Shown here one piece after another: positions 7,035 to 15,698 of a DNA stretch of 22,687 bases. Made by a program: the position numbers and the translations under genes. The notes beneath the pieces are model-generated. The model ran no database searches. It had not been told where the DNA came from and worked only from the letters and a program-made list of their open reading frames with translations. Source of the DNA: Boseongicola sp. SB0675_bin_26 (GTDB lineage: Bacteria > Pseudomonadota > Alphaproteobacteria > Rhodobacterales > Rhodobacteraceae); NCBI GenBank assembly GCA_009843725.1, contig VYCX01000007.1, positions 1-22,687 on the forward strand, given 5' to 3'. Within the stretch, counting starts at the first letter, position 1. Every line of letters starts with the position of its first letter.

Positions 7035-8796
7035 CCGCGTTCTCCTCGTGGCGAATGTCCTTCAGCGTGTCGAGATAGGCTTTGACGATGCTTGCCTCGA
7101 ACACCACTCCCAACATGCGTCTGTTGTCGAAGTCCTCAAGAACCGGGATGCTCTCTCCGACAAAATCTCCCATCTCCGCCATTGCCTGCCAAACGGACGT
7201 TCTTGCAGTCAGGATCAGGGGCTCGGGCTGGGCAACTCGGGCGACGGTTGCGCCGGATTCAGTGCCGCCATCCTGTCTTCGAGCGACAAGGTCGCCGAGT
7301 TTCACGGTCCCGAGATAGGCTCCGTCGGCGTCGACCACGTATCCCTCGTGCCTCCTTGTCCGAAGAAGATGCGATTCCGCCTCGGCCAGCGACACGTCAG
7401 GCGCGAATCCGGTGTAGTCTTGAGTCACGTAACACTCGATGAAACGGCGGTCGAGCACGGCCTTTTCGCGGCCGACGGAGAGGTCGAATCCGCGCATCCC
7501 GAGCTGTACATCAAACAGGGATCGGCCGAACAACCGGTATGAAACCATGTTCGAGACGACCACGCTGACCATTGCGGCCGTCGCAAGATCGTAGTTTCGC
7601 GTCAATTCAAATACGATCAGGATCGTCGTAAGGGGAGCCCCGATCACCGCGCTTGTCACCGAGACCATCCCGCAAATCGCGTAGATGGCAAGGTCGGAAC
7701 GCAGATCACCGAATACCAGTTCCGCACCGTTTCCCGCCAGCGCTCCGAACAGGATTCCAATGAGCAATGCCGGGCTGAAGACACCGCCTGCAAACCCGAA
7801 CCCGATGCACAGGGCGGTTGCCAGGATCTTGGCAACCAGGAGAAACGCCAACTCTCCCGGAACAAACGCATGATCGATGACGGCGAAGCGAAGTGTTTCC
7901 TTTCCGATGCCGAGAATGTCGGGCAGCCAGATTGCGGCCAGTCCCAGCAAGGCCCCGGCCAACATGGGCTTGAGGCACTCCGCAACGGGCAGCTGTCGGG
8001 AGATCCGGTTCGCCTGCAAAATGGCATGCATGTAGATCACTGCAATGAGAGAACCCACCATTCCGACGAGGATGAACCCCAGGAACTCCGGCGCAAAGTT
8101 CACCGTAATGGCCTCTACCCGAAACAGCGGAGGTCGCTTGAAGACGACGTTGGCCATGACATGCCCCATCGTGGCCGCGATGGTAATTGGGGCGAATGCA
8201 CGCAGCGAATAATGTCGGAGTATGACCTCATGCGCAAAGATGATCCCTGCAATGGGCGCGTTGAATGCGGTTGAAATCACGGCGGCAACGCCACAACCCA
8301 CCCCGACGGTCGCTATCCACCGATTGTCCCGATTGACACGGGCCACGAGAGAACCCAGTGTCGCCCCGAGGTGCGCAAGCGGCCCGTATTGGCCCACTGA
8401 TGCTCCGGCACCGAGGGACACGATGCCGGCTGCCGCAGACAGGAAACCGGTCCGGACGGGAATTCGTCCGTCCATCGTCTGGACGGACTGGATGATGTCG
8501 GCAGGGCCATGCGAACGCCCTCCGGGGACAGCCCTGTGGATGAGTCCGACGACAAGGCCGCCCGCGGCCGGAACGCCGACCGTCGCGACAAGCAGCAGCG
8601 GTTCGTTGTCCACAATGAAACGGCTGCGCGGCGAAATCAGGAACCATTCATTCAGGACGGCAACCAGTTCCACGAAACCCACCGCGGCCAGTGATGCCAG
8701 GGTTCCGGACGCAATGCCGAGAGCAACGATCAGGGCGATCCGGGAGGCGAATTTCAATCCGGTTCGCACGGCCGGCCGCGATCGATCAATGCGCAT
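7027..8796 (-). CDS. ClC-family chloride channel/transporter with CBS domains
   Basis: This 589-residue membrane protein has about ten or more hydrophobic helices with ClC signatures. GPADIIQSV corresponds to the selectivity loop, GQYGP (135-139) to GREGP, NAPIAGIIFAHEV (179-191) to the NAPLAGILF segment, GFAGGVFSP (333-341) to GKFxP, and there is a helix-R Tyr420. A cytoplasmic CBS pair follows at about 455-580. Two residues that make E. coli ClC a proton exchanger are replaced: the gating glutamate by Tyr137 and the internal proton glutamate by Val191 (Glu190 stays next to it). By analogy with other ClC proteins this predicts an uncoupled channel or an altered mechanism. The ATG at 8796 has a weak ribosome-binding site. 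Its stop overlaps the start of the binding-protein gene, so the two are probably cotranscribed. Confidence 0.92.
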   Translation of the reverse strand: MRIDRSRPAVRTGLKFASRIALIVALGIASGTLASLAAVGFVELVAVLNEWFLISPRSRFIVDNEPLLLVATVGVPAAGGLVVGLIHRAVPGGRSHGPADIIQSVQTMDGRIPVRTGFLSAAAGIVSLGAGASVGQYGPLAHLGATLGSLVARVNRDNRWIATVGVGCGVAAVISTAFNAPIAGIIFAHEVILRHYSLRAFAPITIAATMGHVMANVVFKRPPLFRVEAITVNFAPEFLGFILVGMVGSLIAVIYMHAILQANRISRQLPVAECLKPMLAGALLGLAAIWLPDILGIGKETLRFAVIDHAFVPGELAFLLVAKILATALCIGFGFAGGVFSPALLIGILFGALAGNGAELVFGDLRSDLAIYAICGMVSVTSAVIGAPLTTILIVFELTRNYDLATAAMVSVVVSNMVSYRLFGRSLFDVQLGMRGFDLSVGREKAVLDRRFIECYVTQDYTGFAPDVSLAEAESHLLRTRRHEGYVVDADGAYLGTVKLGDLVARRQDGGTESGATVARVAQPEPLILTARTSVWQAMAEMGDFVGESIPVLEDFDNRRMLGVVFEASIVKAYLDTLKDIRHEENAGA

Positions 8797-8827
8797 GCAT
8801 TCAAGGTCGCACGCAAGCAGGGACAGG

Positions 8828-8870
8828 TCGAGTGGACTCGAGGGAAGGAAGTCGAGCGCAGAAATGCGCT
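8828..8870 (-). promoter_or_regulatory. Inverted repeats upstream of the ClC gene
   Basis: At 8828-8841 TCGAGT and ACTCGA flank a 2-base centre. At 8855-8870 AGCGCA and TGCGCT enclose a GAAA tetraloop. Both lie 30-75 bases before the ClC start and could be an operator and a leader hairpin. No promoter boxes are convincing and no fluoride-riboswitch consensus is seen. Confidence 0.25.
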
Positions 8871-9548
8871 GTGCCGCGGGTTCAACCTAATATGCTTCTC
8901 CAGGGCAACGCGACAGAACAAGGCGCCCAACAGTTGCCGAACCGAACGCCTGAGTCAATGACACGTCTCTCAGTTTCCAGCGCCGCCCCAGGTCGAGGAA
9001 TTGCGCATGATTCGCGCGCAGGCCATGGTTGTCGTCCTCGGAATTCTTGGCGGGAAGCCAGTCACGGCATCGGTTCCCGGTTTCATCCAGGGCCTTCCGC
9101 ATTGGGGCCCATGATCGACCCTGGGCTGCCGATTCCTTTCCCGGCAAACGCCCTTTCCGGGCAGCATGCGGCCTGAAACCTGTTCCGGGCGTGGCGTGCG
9201 CCGTCGCGCAGGCGTTCCGGACGCGGCACGCGTCGTCCTTCGGGGCGTCGCTCCGGGGCGATTCCCGGCGCCCCGAAGACCGTCAGGAGGGCCAGACGGC
9301 CCGGACTTGCCGGCACGACCTCCGAAAGGCTGCGGAACAAAGGCAGGGGCCTGCTCGAATCACGAAGCGCCGGCCATGCCGGATGCCGTTGTCAAGCGCG
9401 TCGCGCAGCGGGAGCATGGCGGACCAGGGGCCCGAAGGGATTGCCTCGCTGCCTGCAGACGCTCCCGGTCCAGCGGCCGCGCGGTCTGACAACAACATCT
9501 GGCCGCCGATTCCGAAAGCGCCCGATCACCGGTTCCGAAGGCACTGGG
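8871..9548. other. Intergenic region without a recognisable gene
   Basis: This stretch lies between the starts and ends of two minus-strand genes. Short open frames exist on both strands, including one of 86 codons at 8887-9147 on the minus strand, but none has a recognised domain or a good ribosome-binding site. Its one clear structure is the hairpin at 9238-9278. Confidence 0.5.
9238..9278. repeat. Strong GC-rich two-part hairpin
   Basis: CTTCGGGGCG (9238-9247) pairs exactly with CGCCCCGAAG (9269-9278). Inside the loop CCGGG (9253-9257) pairs with CCCGG (9264-9268), making a long interrupted stem. It lies about 270 bases beyond the stop of the kinase gene, which is read toward it. There is no T-run, so a factor-independent terminator is unlikely; an RNA stabiliser or a REP-like element is possible. 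Confidence 0.4.
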
Positions 9549-11885
9549 TCAGGTCTCTTCGGGCCTCCGCATGCGGTAGCCGACGCCGCGCTCGTTGACG
9601 ATCCAGGCGGGATCGGCCGGGTCGTCGCCGAGCTTGCGGCGGAGCTTCTTGACGAAGTCGCGCACGGGCGCGGTGTCGCCGTCGGCCCCGTTGCCCCAGA
9701 CCTGGCGCAGCAGGGACGCGTAGGTCATGACCCGTCCGGCGTTGAGCGAGAGGACGCGCAGCAGCCCGTACTCCTTGGGCGTGAGCCGCACGTCCCGGCC
9801 CGCCACGCTCACGCGGCGCAGGTCGTGGTCGATGGCGAGGTCGCCCAGAACGAAGGGTTCGGCGCCGGCCTGGCGGCGGAGCGCCGCCCGCACGCGCGCC
9901 AGCAGCTCGGTCGTGGAGAAGGGCTTGACGACATAGTCGGCGGCACCCCTGTCGAGCGCCCGCGCGACGGCCTCGTCACGCCCGTAGGCGGAGATGAAGA
10001 TCACCGGCAGGTCGGCGAGTTCGGGCACCGTCTCCATCAGCACGACGCCGTCGGCGCCGGGCAGCGCCAGGTCGAGCAGCACCAGCTGCGGCCGGTTCGT
10101 CCTGATGAGGGCGGGCACCGCCTCCGGATCCCCTGTCACGACGGGCGCGTAGCCCGCGCCCTCGAGCGCGTCGCGGACGTGGCGCAGGGTCTCCGGATCG
10201 TCGTCGACCACGAGGACCGGGACCGCCTCGCGATCCTTGCCAGGCGGGCGCGTGTCGCGCGTGGCAGTGCCGGTTGCCGGGGCGGCGCCGGGTTCCCCCG
10301 CGACCGGCAGCGTGAACGTGAAGCGGGCGCCGAGGCCGGGGCCCGCGCTTTCGGCGCGGATGCGCCCCCCGTGCGCCTCGACCAGGCCCTTGCAGATGAC
10401 GAGGCCGAGGCCGAACCCCGCCGCGCCCCGTCCGTGACCGGCGGCGTGGGAATGCCGGCGGAACAGGTGGGGCAGCCGCTCCGGCGGAATGCCGCCGCCC
10501 TCGTCGGTGACGGAGACGGCCACCTCGATGCCTTGGCGGACGGCGGCGACATGGATCGGCGACGTCTCCGGCGCGTGCCGCGCCGCGTTGGCGAAGAGGT
10601 TGCCGAGCACCTGCACGATGCGCCGCCCGTCGGCCATGACCGGGGGCAGGTCCGGCGCCAGGTCGACGGTCATGGCCTTGCGGCCCCCGGCGCCCAGGAA
10701 CGTGGTCCGCGCCCGTTCCACCAGCCCGAGGACGTCCAGCGGCTCGGGGCTGACCGACAGTGCGCCCGCCTCGATGCGGCCCGCGTCGAGCAGGTCGCCG
10801 ACGAGGCGGCGCATGTGCCCGGCCTGCTCGACGATGACGCGGTGGAACGCGCGCGTCTCGGCCGCGTCGATCTCGTCAGCCTCCTCCAGCAGCGTCACCG
10901 CCGACCCCCTGATCGCCGCGAGGGGCTCGCGCAGCTCGTGGCTCACCATGGCGAGGAAGTCCATGCGCAGCCGTTCCAGCTCCTCGAGCGCGGCCAGGTC
11001 CTGGATGGTCACCACCACCGACTCGATCCCGCCGTCGCTCGGGCGGATCGGCGTCGCGTTGACCAGCACCCGCATGCTGCGCCCGTCGGGCACGGAGAGC
11101 TCGACCTCCGCGGCACGCAGCGTCTCCGCGTCCTTCAGGTCGTCGAGGCCGACCTCGCGGCCGTCGGCAAGCCGCGCGGTCAGCGCCTCGCGCAGCTCGT
11201 CCAGCGAGCCGTCCGGGCCGAGCAGGCTCTTCACGATGCGTCGCGCCTCGCGGTTCACCGACAGCGGGTCGCCGGACGCGGCCTCGAACTCGACGACGCC
11301 GACCGGCGAGGTGTCCACCAGCGCCTCCAGCCGGGCCCGCGCGCGGCGCTCCTCGCGGTGCGCGCGGGCGTTGGCGACGGCGATCGCCGCCTGCGCGGCG
11401 AACAGCGTGAGCACCTCCTCGTCCTCGTCTGTGAACGGCTCCCCGCCCGCCTTCTCGCCGAGGAAGAGGTTGCCGACGTCGAGGCCCCGGTGACGCATCG
11501 GCGCCGCCTGGAACGTCCGGCAGGGGACGAGGCCCGGCGCAAGCCCGAGGGAGCGGACATGGTCCCCGAGATCGGCGAGCCGAAGCGGGCCGTCAAGGCC
11601 GCGCAGAATCTCGAACAGCCGCGGCGCGTCGGGCCATGCCGCGGCCTGCTGCGCCTCCTCCGGCGACAGGCCGGAGGTGAGGAACTCCTGGGGCCGGCCG
11701 GCCTCGTCGACGGTCGCGACCATCCCGAAGCGTGCGCCGGTCAGCGTGCGGGCGCTCTCGACCGCGTCGCGCAGCACGGTGTCGATGTCGAGGCCCGCGC
11801 TGATGCGCAGGGCGGCCTCGCCCAGGGCGGAGACGCGCGCGCGCAGCGCCTCGACCTCCGGGTTTGTCCGGTCGGGTTTCGTCAA
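9549..11885 (-). CDS. GAF-PAS sensor histidine kinase fused to OmpR-type response regulator
   Basis: A single 778-residue soluble protein carries a complete signalling pathway. Domains in order are GAF (about 20-160), PAS (about 170-290), and a histidine kinase with the H-box FLAMVSHELREPL (His about 314). The ATPase follows with N-box NLFANAARHAP, G1 DEGGGIP and G2 GFGLGLVICKG. Then come a receiver starting VLVVDDDPE (phospho-Asp about 604 in LLDLALPG; FISAYG; VKPFS) and a C-terminal winged helix (about 680-775; LTPKEYGLLRVLSLNAGR and NERGVGYRMR). There is no transmembrane segment, so GAF or PAS would sense a cytoplasmic signal, and the same chain would bind DNA. I chose the TTG at 11885 because GGGGAGG lies just upstream; longer versions run into repeat A. 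The target is unknown, and no obvious partner gene is adjacent. Confidence 0.9.
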   Translation of the reverse strand: MTKPDRTNPEVEALRARVSALGEAALRISAGLDIDTVLRDAVESARTLTGARFGMVATVDEAGRPQEFLTSGLSPEEAQQAAAWPDAPRLFEILRGLDGPLRLADLGDHVRSLGLAPGLVPCRTFQAAPMRHRGLDVGNLFLGEKAGGEPFTDEDEEVLTLFAAQAAIAVANARAHREERRARARLEALVDTSPVGVVEFEAASGDPLSVNREARRIVKSLLGPDGSLDELREALTARLADGREVGLDDLKDAETLRAAEVELSVPDGRSMRVLVNATPIRPSDGGIESVVVTIQDLAALEELERLRMDFLAMVSHELREPLAAIRGSAVTLLEEADEIDAAETRAFHRVIVEQAGHMRRLVGDLLDAGRIEAGALSVSPEPLDVLGLVERARTTFLGAGGRKAMTVDLAPDLPPVMADGRRIVQVLGNLFANAARHAPETSPIHVAAVRQGIEVAVSVTDEGGGIPPERLPHLFRRHSHAAGHGRGAAGFGLGLVICKGLVEAHGGRIRAESAGPGLGARFTFTLPVAGEPGAAPATGTATRDTRPPGKDREAVPVLVVDDDPETLRHVRDALEGAGYAPVVTGDPEAVPALIRTNRPQLVLLDLALPGADGVVLMETVPELADLPVIFISAYGRDEAVARALDRGAADYVVKPFSTTELLARVRAALRRQAGAEPFVLGDLAIDHDLRRVSVAGRDVRLTPKEYGLLRVLSLNAGRVMTYASLLRQVWGNGADGDTAPVRDFVKKLRRKLGDDPADPAWIVNERGVGYRMRRPEET

Positions 11886-11929
11886 GGCGTCCTCCCCGAA
11901 TGCCTGTTGCCTGCCCGCAGCGCCGCGAG

Positions 11930-12090
11930 GCGCGGTGAATCGCGGCGTGGCGCGCTCCGGAGGGCGGTACCGGACAGCGTGGGCCGGGTCCAGCCGAAAA
12001 ACCTCCGAAAGAACACCGGATTTCAGGAAAGCGATGCACACATGATACACGAAATCGGGCACGGGCCCGACGTTTGGCGCGCGCAACACA
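11930..12090. repeat. Dispersed repeat, copy A
   Basis: Copy A shares with copy B (12950-13135) a GTGAATCG-type motif, an A-run with CCTC (AAAAACCTC, 11997-12005), a CACA-rich stretch near 12036-12050, and GTTTGG-GCGCGCA at the right end. Identity by eye is roughly 65% over about 105 bases. It lies directly upstream of the kinase gene and could include that gene's promoter. Confidence 0.5.
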
Positions 12091-12144
12091 CGGGGAGGGA
12101 TCGACGGACCGCCTTCCGGAACGGGTCAGTCGCGGGAACCGGAA

Positions 12145-12158
12145 GTCGGAATTCCGAC
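12145..12158. promoter_or_regulatory. Perfect 14-base palindrome
   Basis: GTCGGAATTCCGAC is exactly self-complementary and lies about 260 bases upstream of the kinase start. It has the form of a dimeric regulator site, but a single occurrence is weak evidence. Confidence 0.2.
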
Positions 12159-12548
12159 GATGCCGGTCCGAATGCCGCCCCTCAGAGACACCGCTCCTCC
12201 CATGCAAGCCAGGTCCTGGAGCCGAAGAGCCGGAGCACGGTGTTTCCATGGGCCGATGCAGCGCTGCAGCAGATGCGTGACCAGAGAGTCACGCCTCCGC
12301 ACGCCGCCTGCAATTTCGGCCTTCCGACGGCGTCCGGGTTTCTGGTCGCGAACGGCACCGCCCTTGCATGTGGCGAACCGTTCGGAATCGGCGCAGGCCG
12401 GGCCGCGACCACGGCCGTAAGCTCGGAAACGCCGCCCTGATTCAACGGGCGTTGCCGCTATCTTCACAAAATGGCGTGCACTCGCGGCTTGTGCCTCCGC
12501 CCAGGCTCAGGAAAGGTCGGTTTCCCGACCTCGGGCCGATGTCGGAAC

Positions 12549-12917
12549 ATGGCTATGAAAAGGGGCATGGTCAGGACTGCCGCCGCGGAACTCCATCCCG
12601 AGATCGGATCCATTCAGGACGAACTGCGTGGCGAAATCGGATTAGTCCGGCATGAGCTGAGTGGCGAGGTCGGAACCGTCCGGAGCGAACTTGGTTCTCT
12701 GCGGGACCAGGTCCAGGACAATCACGCGGCGCTCGGTAGTATAGAGGCCGTAGTGAATGAGCGTCCGCCCCCCGGGGCAGTTGACCTATGCCCATCTGCA
12801 CGGCCGACGAGCTGCAAAGAGGAAAAGCGGTCCGATGGATGCCGTTTCGGACACCCGGGGCAGGTCGGAATCCGCTTCGCCCCCCGTTCTGCTTGTTTGA
12901 GATCTTTGTGCCTCTAG
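12549..12917 (+). CDS. Short coiled-coil protein with 11-residue repeats
   Basis: From the ATG at 12549 a charged helical segment contains three near-copies of an 11-residue unit: EIGSIQDELRG, EIGLVRHELSG and EVGTVRSELGS. The underlying 33-base units are also similar. The SLRDQVQDNHAALGSIEAVV helix follows. The spacing of hydrophobic residues fits a coiled coil, as in small bacterial proteins of unknown function that carry such repeats. After about residue 75 the frame becomes Cys, Arg and Pro rich and looks non-coding, so the original C-terminus was probably lost or shifted. No cotranscribed neighbour is present. It may be a gene remnant. Confidence 0.35.
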   Translation: MAMKRGMVRTAAAELHPEIGSIQDELRGEIGLVRHELSGEVGTVRSELGSLRDQVQDNHAALGSIEAVVNERPPPGAVDLCPSARPTSCKEEKRSDGCRFGHPGQVGIRFAPRSACLRSLCL

Positions 12918-12949
12918 GACTGGAAAAGGCGATGGTCCGATCATCTGCA

Positions 12950-13135
12950 GCTTCAACCCCGGCAGAAACCGTGAATCGAACCGAATCGCCGTGGTGGTGG
13001 TCCGCCGCGAGAAAACCGTCCGGTCGCCACGGGGGCGGATTCGTCCCAAAAAACCTCTGAAGAAATGCGGAACGTGCCAAAAGAACACACACAAGATACA
13101 GAATTTCGGCGAGAGTTGCGACCGTTTGGTGCGCG
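12950..13135. repeat. Dispersed repeat, copy B
   Basis: Best-preserved copy of the repeat. In plus-strand order it has GTGAATCG, GTGGTGGTGGTC, GGATTCGTCC, an A6 run with CCTCTGAAG, a CA-rich AGAACACACACAAGATACAG segment, TTTCGGC, and a GTTTGGTGCGCGCA end. Copy C repeats the GTGGTGGTC, GGATTC, A-run and CA-rich parts in the same order; the CA-rich 29 bases match at about 21. Confidence 0.55.
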
Positions 13136-14069
13136 CACCGCGCAGCGGGAACAGGGAGGACCCTGCCTCAGGGCAGGCTGCCTGGCTGCCGGTCCGGAAC
13201 GTCGGATCGCCGGCGCTTCCGGAGCGGGTCCCGCCTGACGTGCCGCGGCCATCAAATGGATTGGGAGATGATCATTGACGAAGCCGAAGGGCTGGGCCCG
13301 TTCTGCATTTGCCGCCATTGGGCCGAGAACCGCAGATGTGCGTCCCTGCAAGGCCTTGGCGGCCGTACCGAAACGTCTGCCTGCAACGGGCGGCTTGGCC
13401 CCGTTGGCCGCGCCTCCCCCGACAGGCTCTTCGACAGGCTCAGGAGATGCTCCCCGTGCCCGCGGGCCGCGGCACGCCTGTCGCGCATCGTGTCGCGGCT
13501 CGCCCTGGCAACGCTGCTGCTCGCTGCCGGAGCGCCCGCGTTCGTCGGGCAGGCAGGGGACGGGCCTGCGGTCCGCGGCCGGCGTCGGCCGCGCCGCGGG
13601 CGAGGGCGGCCTCGAGGCCGGGCTCGGACTGGAATGGGAATGGTGACCGCCCCTGCGGCGGGGCCGGACAGGACGACACCTCCCCGTCCGTCCGGCTTCG
13701 GCGCCTAGGGGACGCCCCGGGCGCGATGCGGCCGATGTCCGGAACGGGAACGTCCCGCCGATCGCGGCCGGCCGCGACCCTGCCGACGCTCGCCGCCATG
13801 CGAGCTGGTGCCGCTTCGCCCCCGGCGGGCCGGATTGTTTCCCGCGAACGCTGGTGTCTCGGCCGGTCGGCGTGTTCCGGACCGGTCTACGAAGAGGACG
13901 CCTTGTGCGGTGCGGCGCTTCCCGAAGCGTTCAGGCTTGGGCAGGCATTGTGAGAGAGGCGGAGGAGAGGAAGGGGACCCTGACAGGAACCGGCGAGGTC
14001 GATCAGGCCGCCCGATTCCGGGCTTCCTCCGTGATCGATGTCCAGGCCTTTGCTCAAGACGCGACGCGT
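13136..14069. other. Long stretch without a recognisable gene
   Basis: Overlapping GC-rich frames are open on both strands, but all are rich in Arg, Pro and Gly with no domain pattern or ribosome-binding site. Small features are a CCCTGCC-type hairpin near 13160-13180 and a direct repeat GACAGGCTC at 13421-13429 and 13433-13441. Confidence 0.45.
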
Positions 14070-14255
14070 GCAGCCGCTTGAAGAGTGATTCGAGGTGGTG
14101 GTCGCGGGCGTTCCAGGAGACAGGGAGGCTGCTATGTGGCCCTGAAGCCGTGGATTCTTCCAAAAAAACGACTGAAACGCTACGGAAGAAGCGCAAGGGA
14201 ACACGTACAAGACACGCATTGTCGGCTATGCTGAAGCACGTTGGTATGGATTCCA
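14070..14255. repeat. Dispersed repeat, copy C
   Basis: Contains GTGATTCGA, GTGGTGGTCGC, GGATTCTTCC, an A7 run, and the CA-rich GGAACACGTACAAGACACGC, followed by TGTCGGC and ACGTTGGTATGG. These are in the same order as in copy B and about 1.11 kb away from it. Confidence 0.5.
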
Positions 14256-14466
14256 ATTTCGGTTTCGGGCACCGGGTCGGCTTGTGACTGCCCGTCAGGG
14301 AAGGGCATTCGCGGACACGGAGGAAACTGACGACGAGCATTCCGGTTCCTGGGACTGGCGACCAGAACCGGGAAACCAGGCAACTGGACCTCGACATCCG
14401 GCGGCGCCTTGGCAAGGGGGACAGGCCTCGGGCCAAAAGCGGGAACGAGTCTGGAGGATTGTCGCT

Positions 14467-15129
14467 GTGGACGTGGACTTCTGGAAGGCGCGCCGTTGCA
14501 TGCTCGAACCTGTTCCCGGGATCTTCGAGGCGGCACTGCTTCTCGGCGCCGCCGCAGATTTCCACGCGAACGGAATGGAGGATGATGCACGGAACGCCTT
14601 GATGGCTGCCGATCGCCCCTCGATTCTGGACTGGTGCGAGCAGCTCTGGGGAGGTCGCGGCCGCCTTGACGCCTACCGCCGCAGCTCTGTGCACAGGTTC
14701 CGGGACGTGCCCGGTCTCCCGGCCAGGGAGGTTCTGGACGGCCCCTACATCCCGGCCGCCGTTCAGCGGGAGGTGCTCGACAGGGACGGATTCTTCTGCC
14801 GCTTCTGCGGAATTCCGGTCATCGGGCAGAAAGCCCGGAAGGCCATGCGTGACGCGTATCCGGAAACCATCAGATGGGGCGCAAGAAACGTCGAGAAGCA
14901 TGCGGCCTTCCAGGCGATGGATCTTGACTTCGACCACATCGTTCCACGCAGCCGCGGCGGCCGGAACACGCCGGAGAACTTCGTCGTGTCGTGCGCTCCG
15001 TGCAACTGCGGACGGGGGAACTGGACGCTTGAGGAGGTTGGCGTGATGGATCCCCGTTCGACCCCGGCGGCTGCCTGCGCGATCCCGCATGCGCTGAGCA
15101 AGTGGGACGGATTGATGCGCGTCCTTTGA
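14467..15129 (+). CDS. HNH endonuclease
   Basis: A 220-residue protein with a C-terminal HNH nuclease fold. A first zinc pair CRFC (Cys111 and Cys114) is followed by the catalytic DFDHIVPRSRGG segment (Asp156-His157), then TPENFVVSC and a second pair CAPC (Cys176 and Cys179). The N-terminal part is helical (FEAALLLGAAADFHANGMED) and of unknown role. I chose the GTG at 14467, preceded by GGAGG at 9 bases; the frame is open from 14284, but that part reads as non-coding and abuts repeat C. HNH enzymes occur in restriction, phage and homing systems. With no methyltransferase or phage gene nearby its role cannot be fixed. The active-site residues appear intact. Confidence 0.82.
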   Translation: MDVDFWKARRCMLEPVPGIFEAALLLGAAADFHANGMEDDARNALMAADRPSILDWCEQLWGGRGRLDAYRRSSVHRFRDVPGLPAREVLDGPYIPAAVQREVLDRDGFFCRFCGIPVIGQKARKAMRDAYPETIRWGARNVEKHAAFQAMDLDFDHIVPRSRGGRNTPENFVVSCAPCNCGRGNWTLEEVGVMDPRSTPAAACAIPHALSKWDGLMRVL

Positions 15130-15698
15130 GAGAGCTGGCCGTCAGGCATGAACTGAGTGTTTCAAGGCGCCAGCTGCCTGGTCTTGGGAGAGCAGTCCGG
15201 GGTTCGGACGTTGGCCGCAAAATGCGCCTCCCGGGGCAGGGGCCGCTCGGGAAGAGACGGAACCTGGAAGTCCGGCATTCAGGAATTTCATGCCCCGGAC
15301 GGCCATGTGCCTGCACAAGGCGGTCTCGAACGGGCGCGGGATGATCGCAACGGGAGGAAGCCTGTCAGTGACGACATTGGCGACCAGGAACATTTCCTCG
15401 AATCCGTTCAGGGGCGTGACCGGACCTGCCGCGCCGGCCATGTCCGAGATTGAGGCCAGGGGCGTCTGGCGGAATGCAGATGTCCGTGGATGGCTGAAAC
15501 GTGCCTGCAAGGGCGATGGCATTGGGATCGGACTATGCGATGCGGGACGTTGCCGGGATTTGGAGCGCGAGGCTCGAAACGGCGAAGTGAGCGAGTTTCT
15601 TCCTGGAAGGGCATTATGGCGCGCCGCGCGTTCCTGCCTTCGTCGCCATTGCGCGAGCTGGGCATCGCCGCCCGCTGGACAAGGGAAAGGTCCTGAAT
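15130..15698. other. Intergenic region without a recognisable gene
   Basis: A 126-codon minus-strand frame (15142-15522) contains a fairly protein-like stretch around NGFEEMFLVANVVTDRLPPV, but I recognise no family and no start signal. It may be a gene remnant. Nothing else stands out. Confidence 0.35.

Larger units (their letters stand above)
11886..12548. other. Intergenic region upstream of the kinase gene
   Basis: Apart from repeat A and the palindrome at 12145-12158 I see no supportable gene. The long frames on both strands here are continuations of frames antisense to the kinase gene or have no domain pattern. Confidence 0.5.

Noticed and set aside
8797..8890. Possible fluoride riboswitch before the ClC gene
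   Set aside because: The conserved GAUG and CUGAUG-type motifs are absent, and the ClC is not an obvious fluoride type.
9441..12440. Open frame of nearly 1000 codons on the plus strand
   Set aside because: It is antisense to the kinase-regulator gene, rich in Arg, Gly and Ala, and has no domain; a by-product of high-GC codon use.
12960..13000. tRNA-like GGTTCGATTC on the minus strand
   Set aside because: No acceptor, D or anticodon stems can be formed around it; it is part of repeat copy B.
11930..14255. Integron attC sites as an explanation of the spaced repeats
   Set aside because: No GTTRRRY core is shared at comparable positions, and the segments do not follow stop codons of cassette-like genes.
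13705..15090. 461-codon minus-strand frame
   Set aside because: It is antisense to the HNH gene and repeat C, with no domain pattern or start signal.
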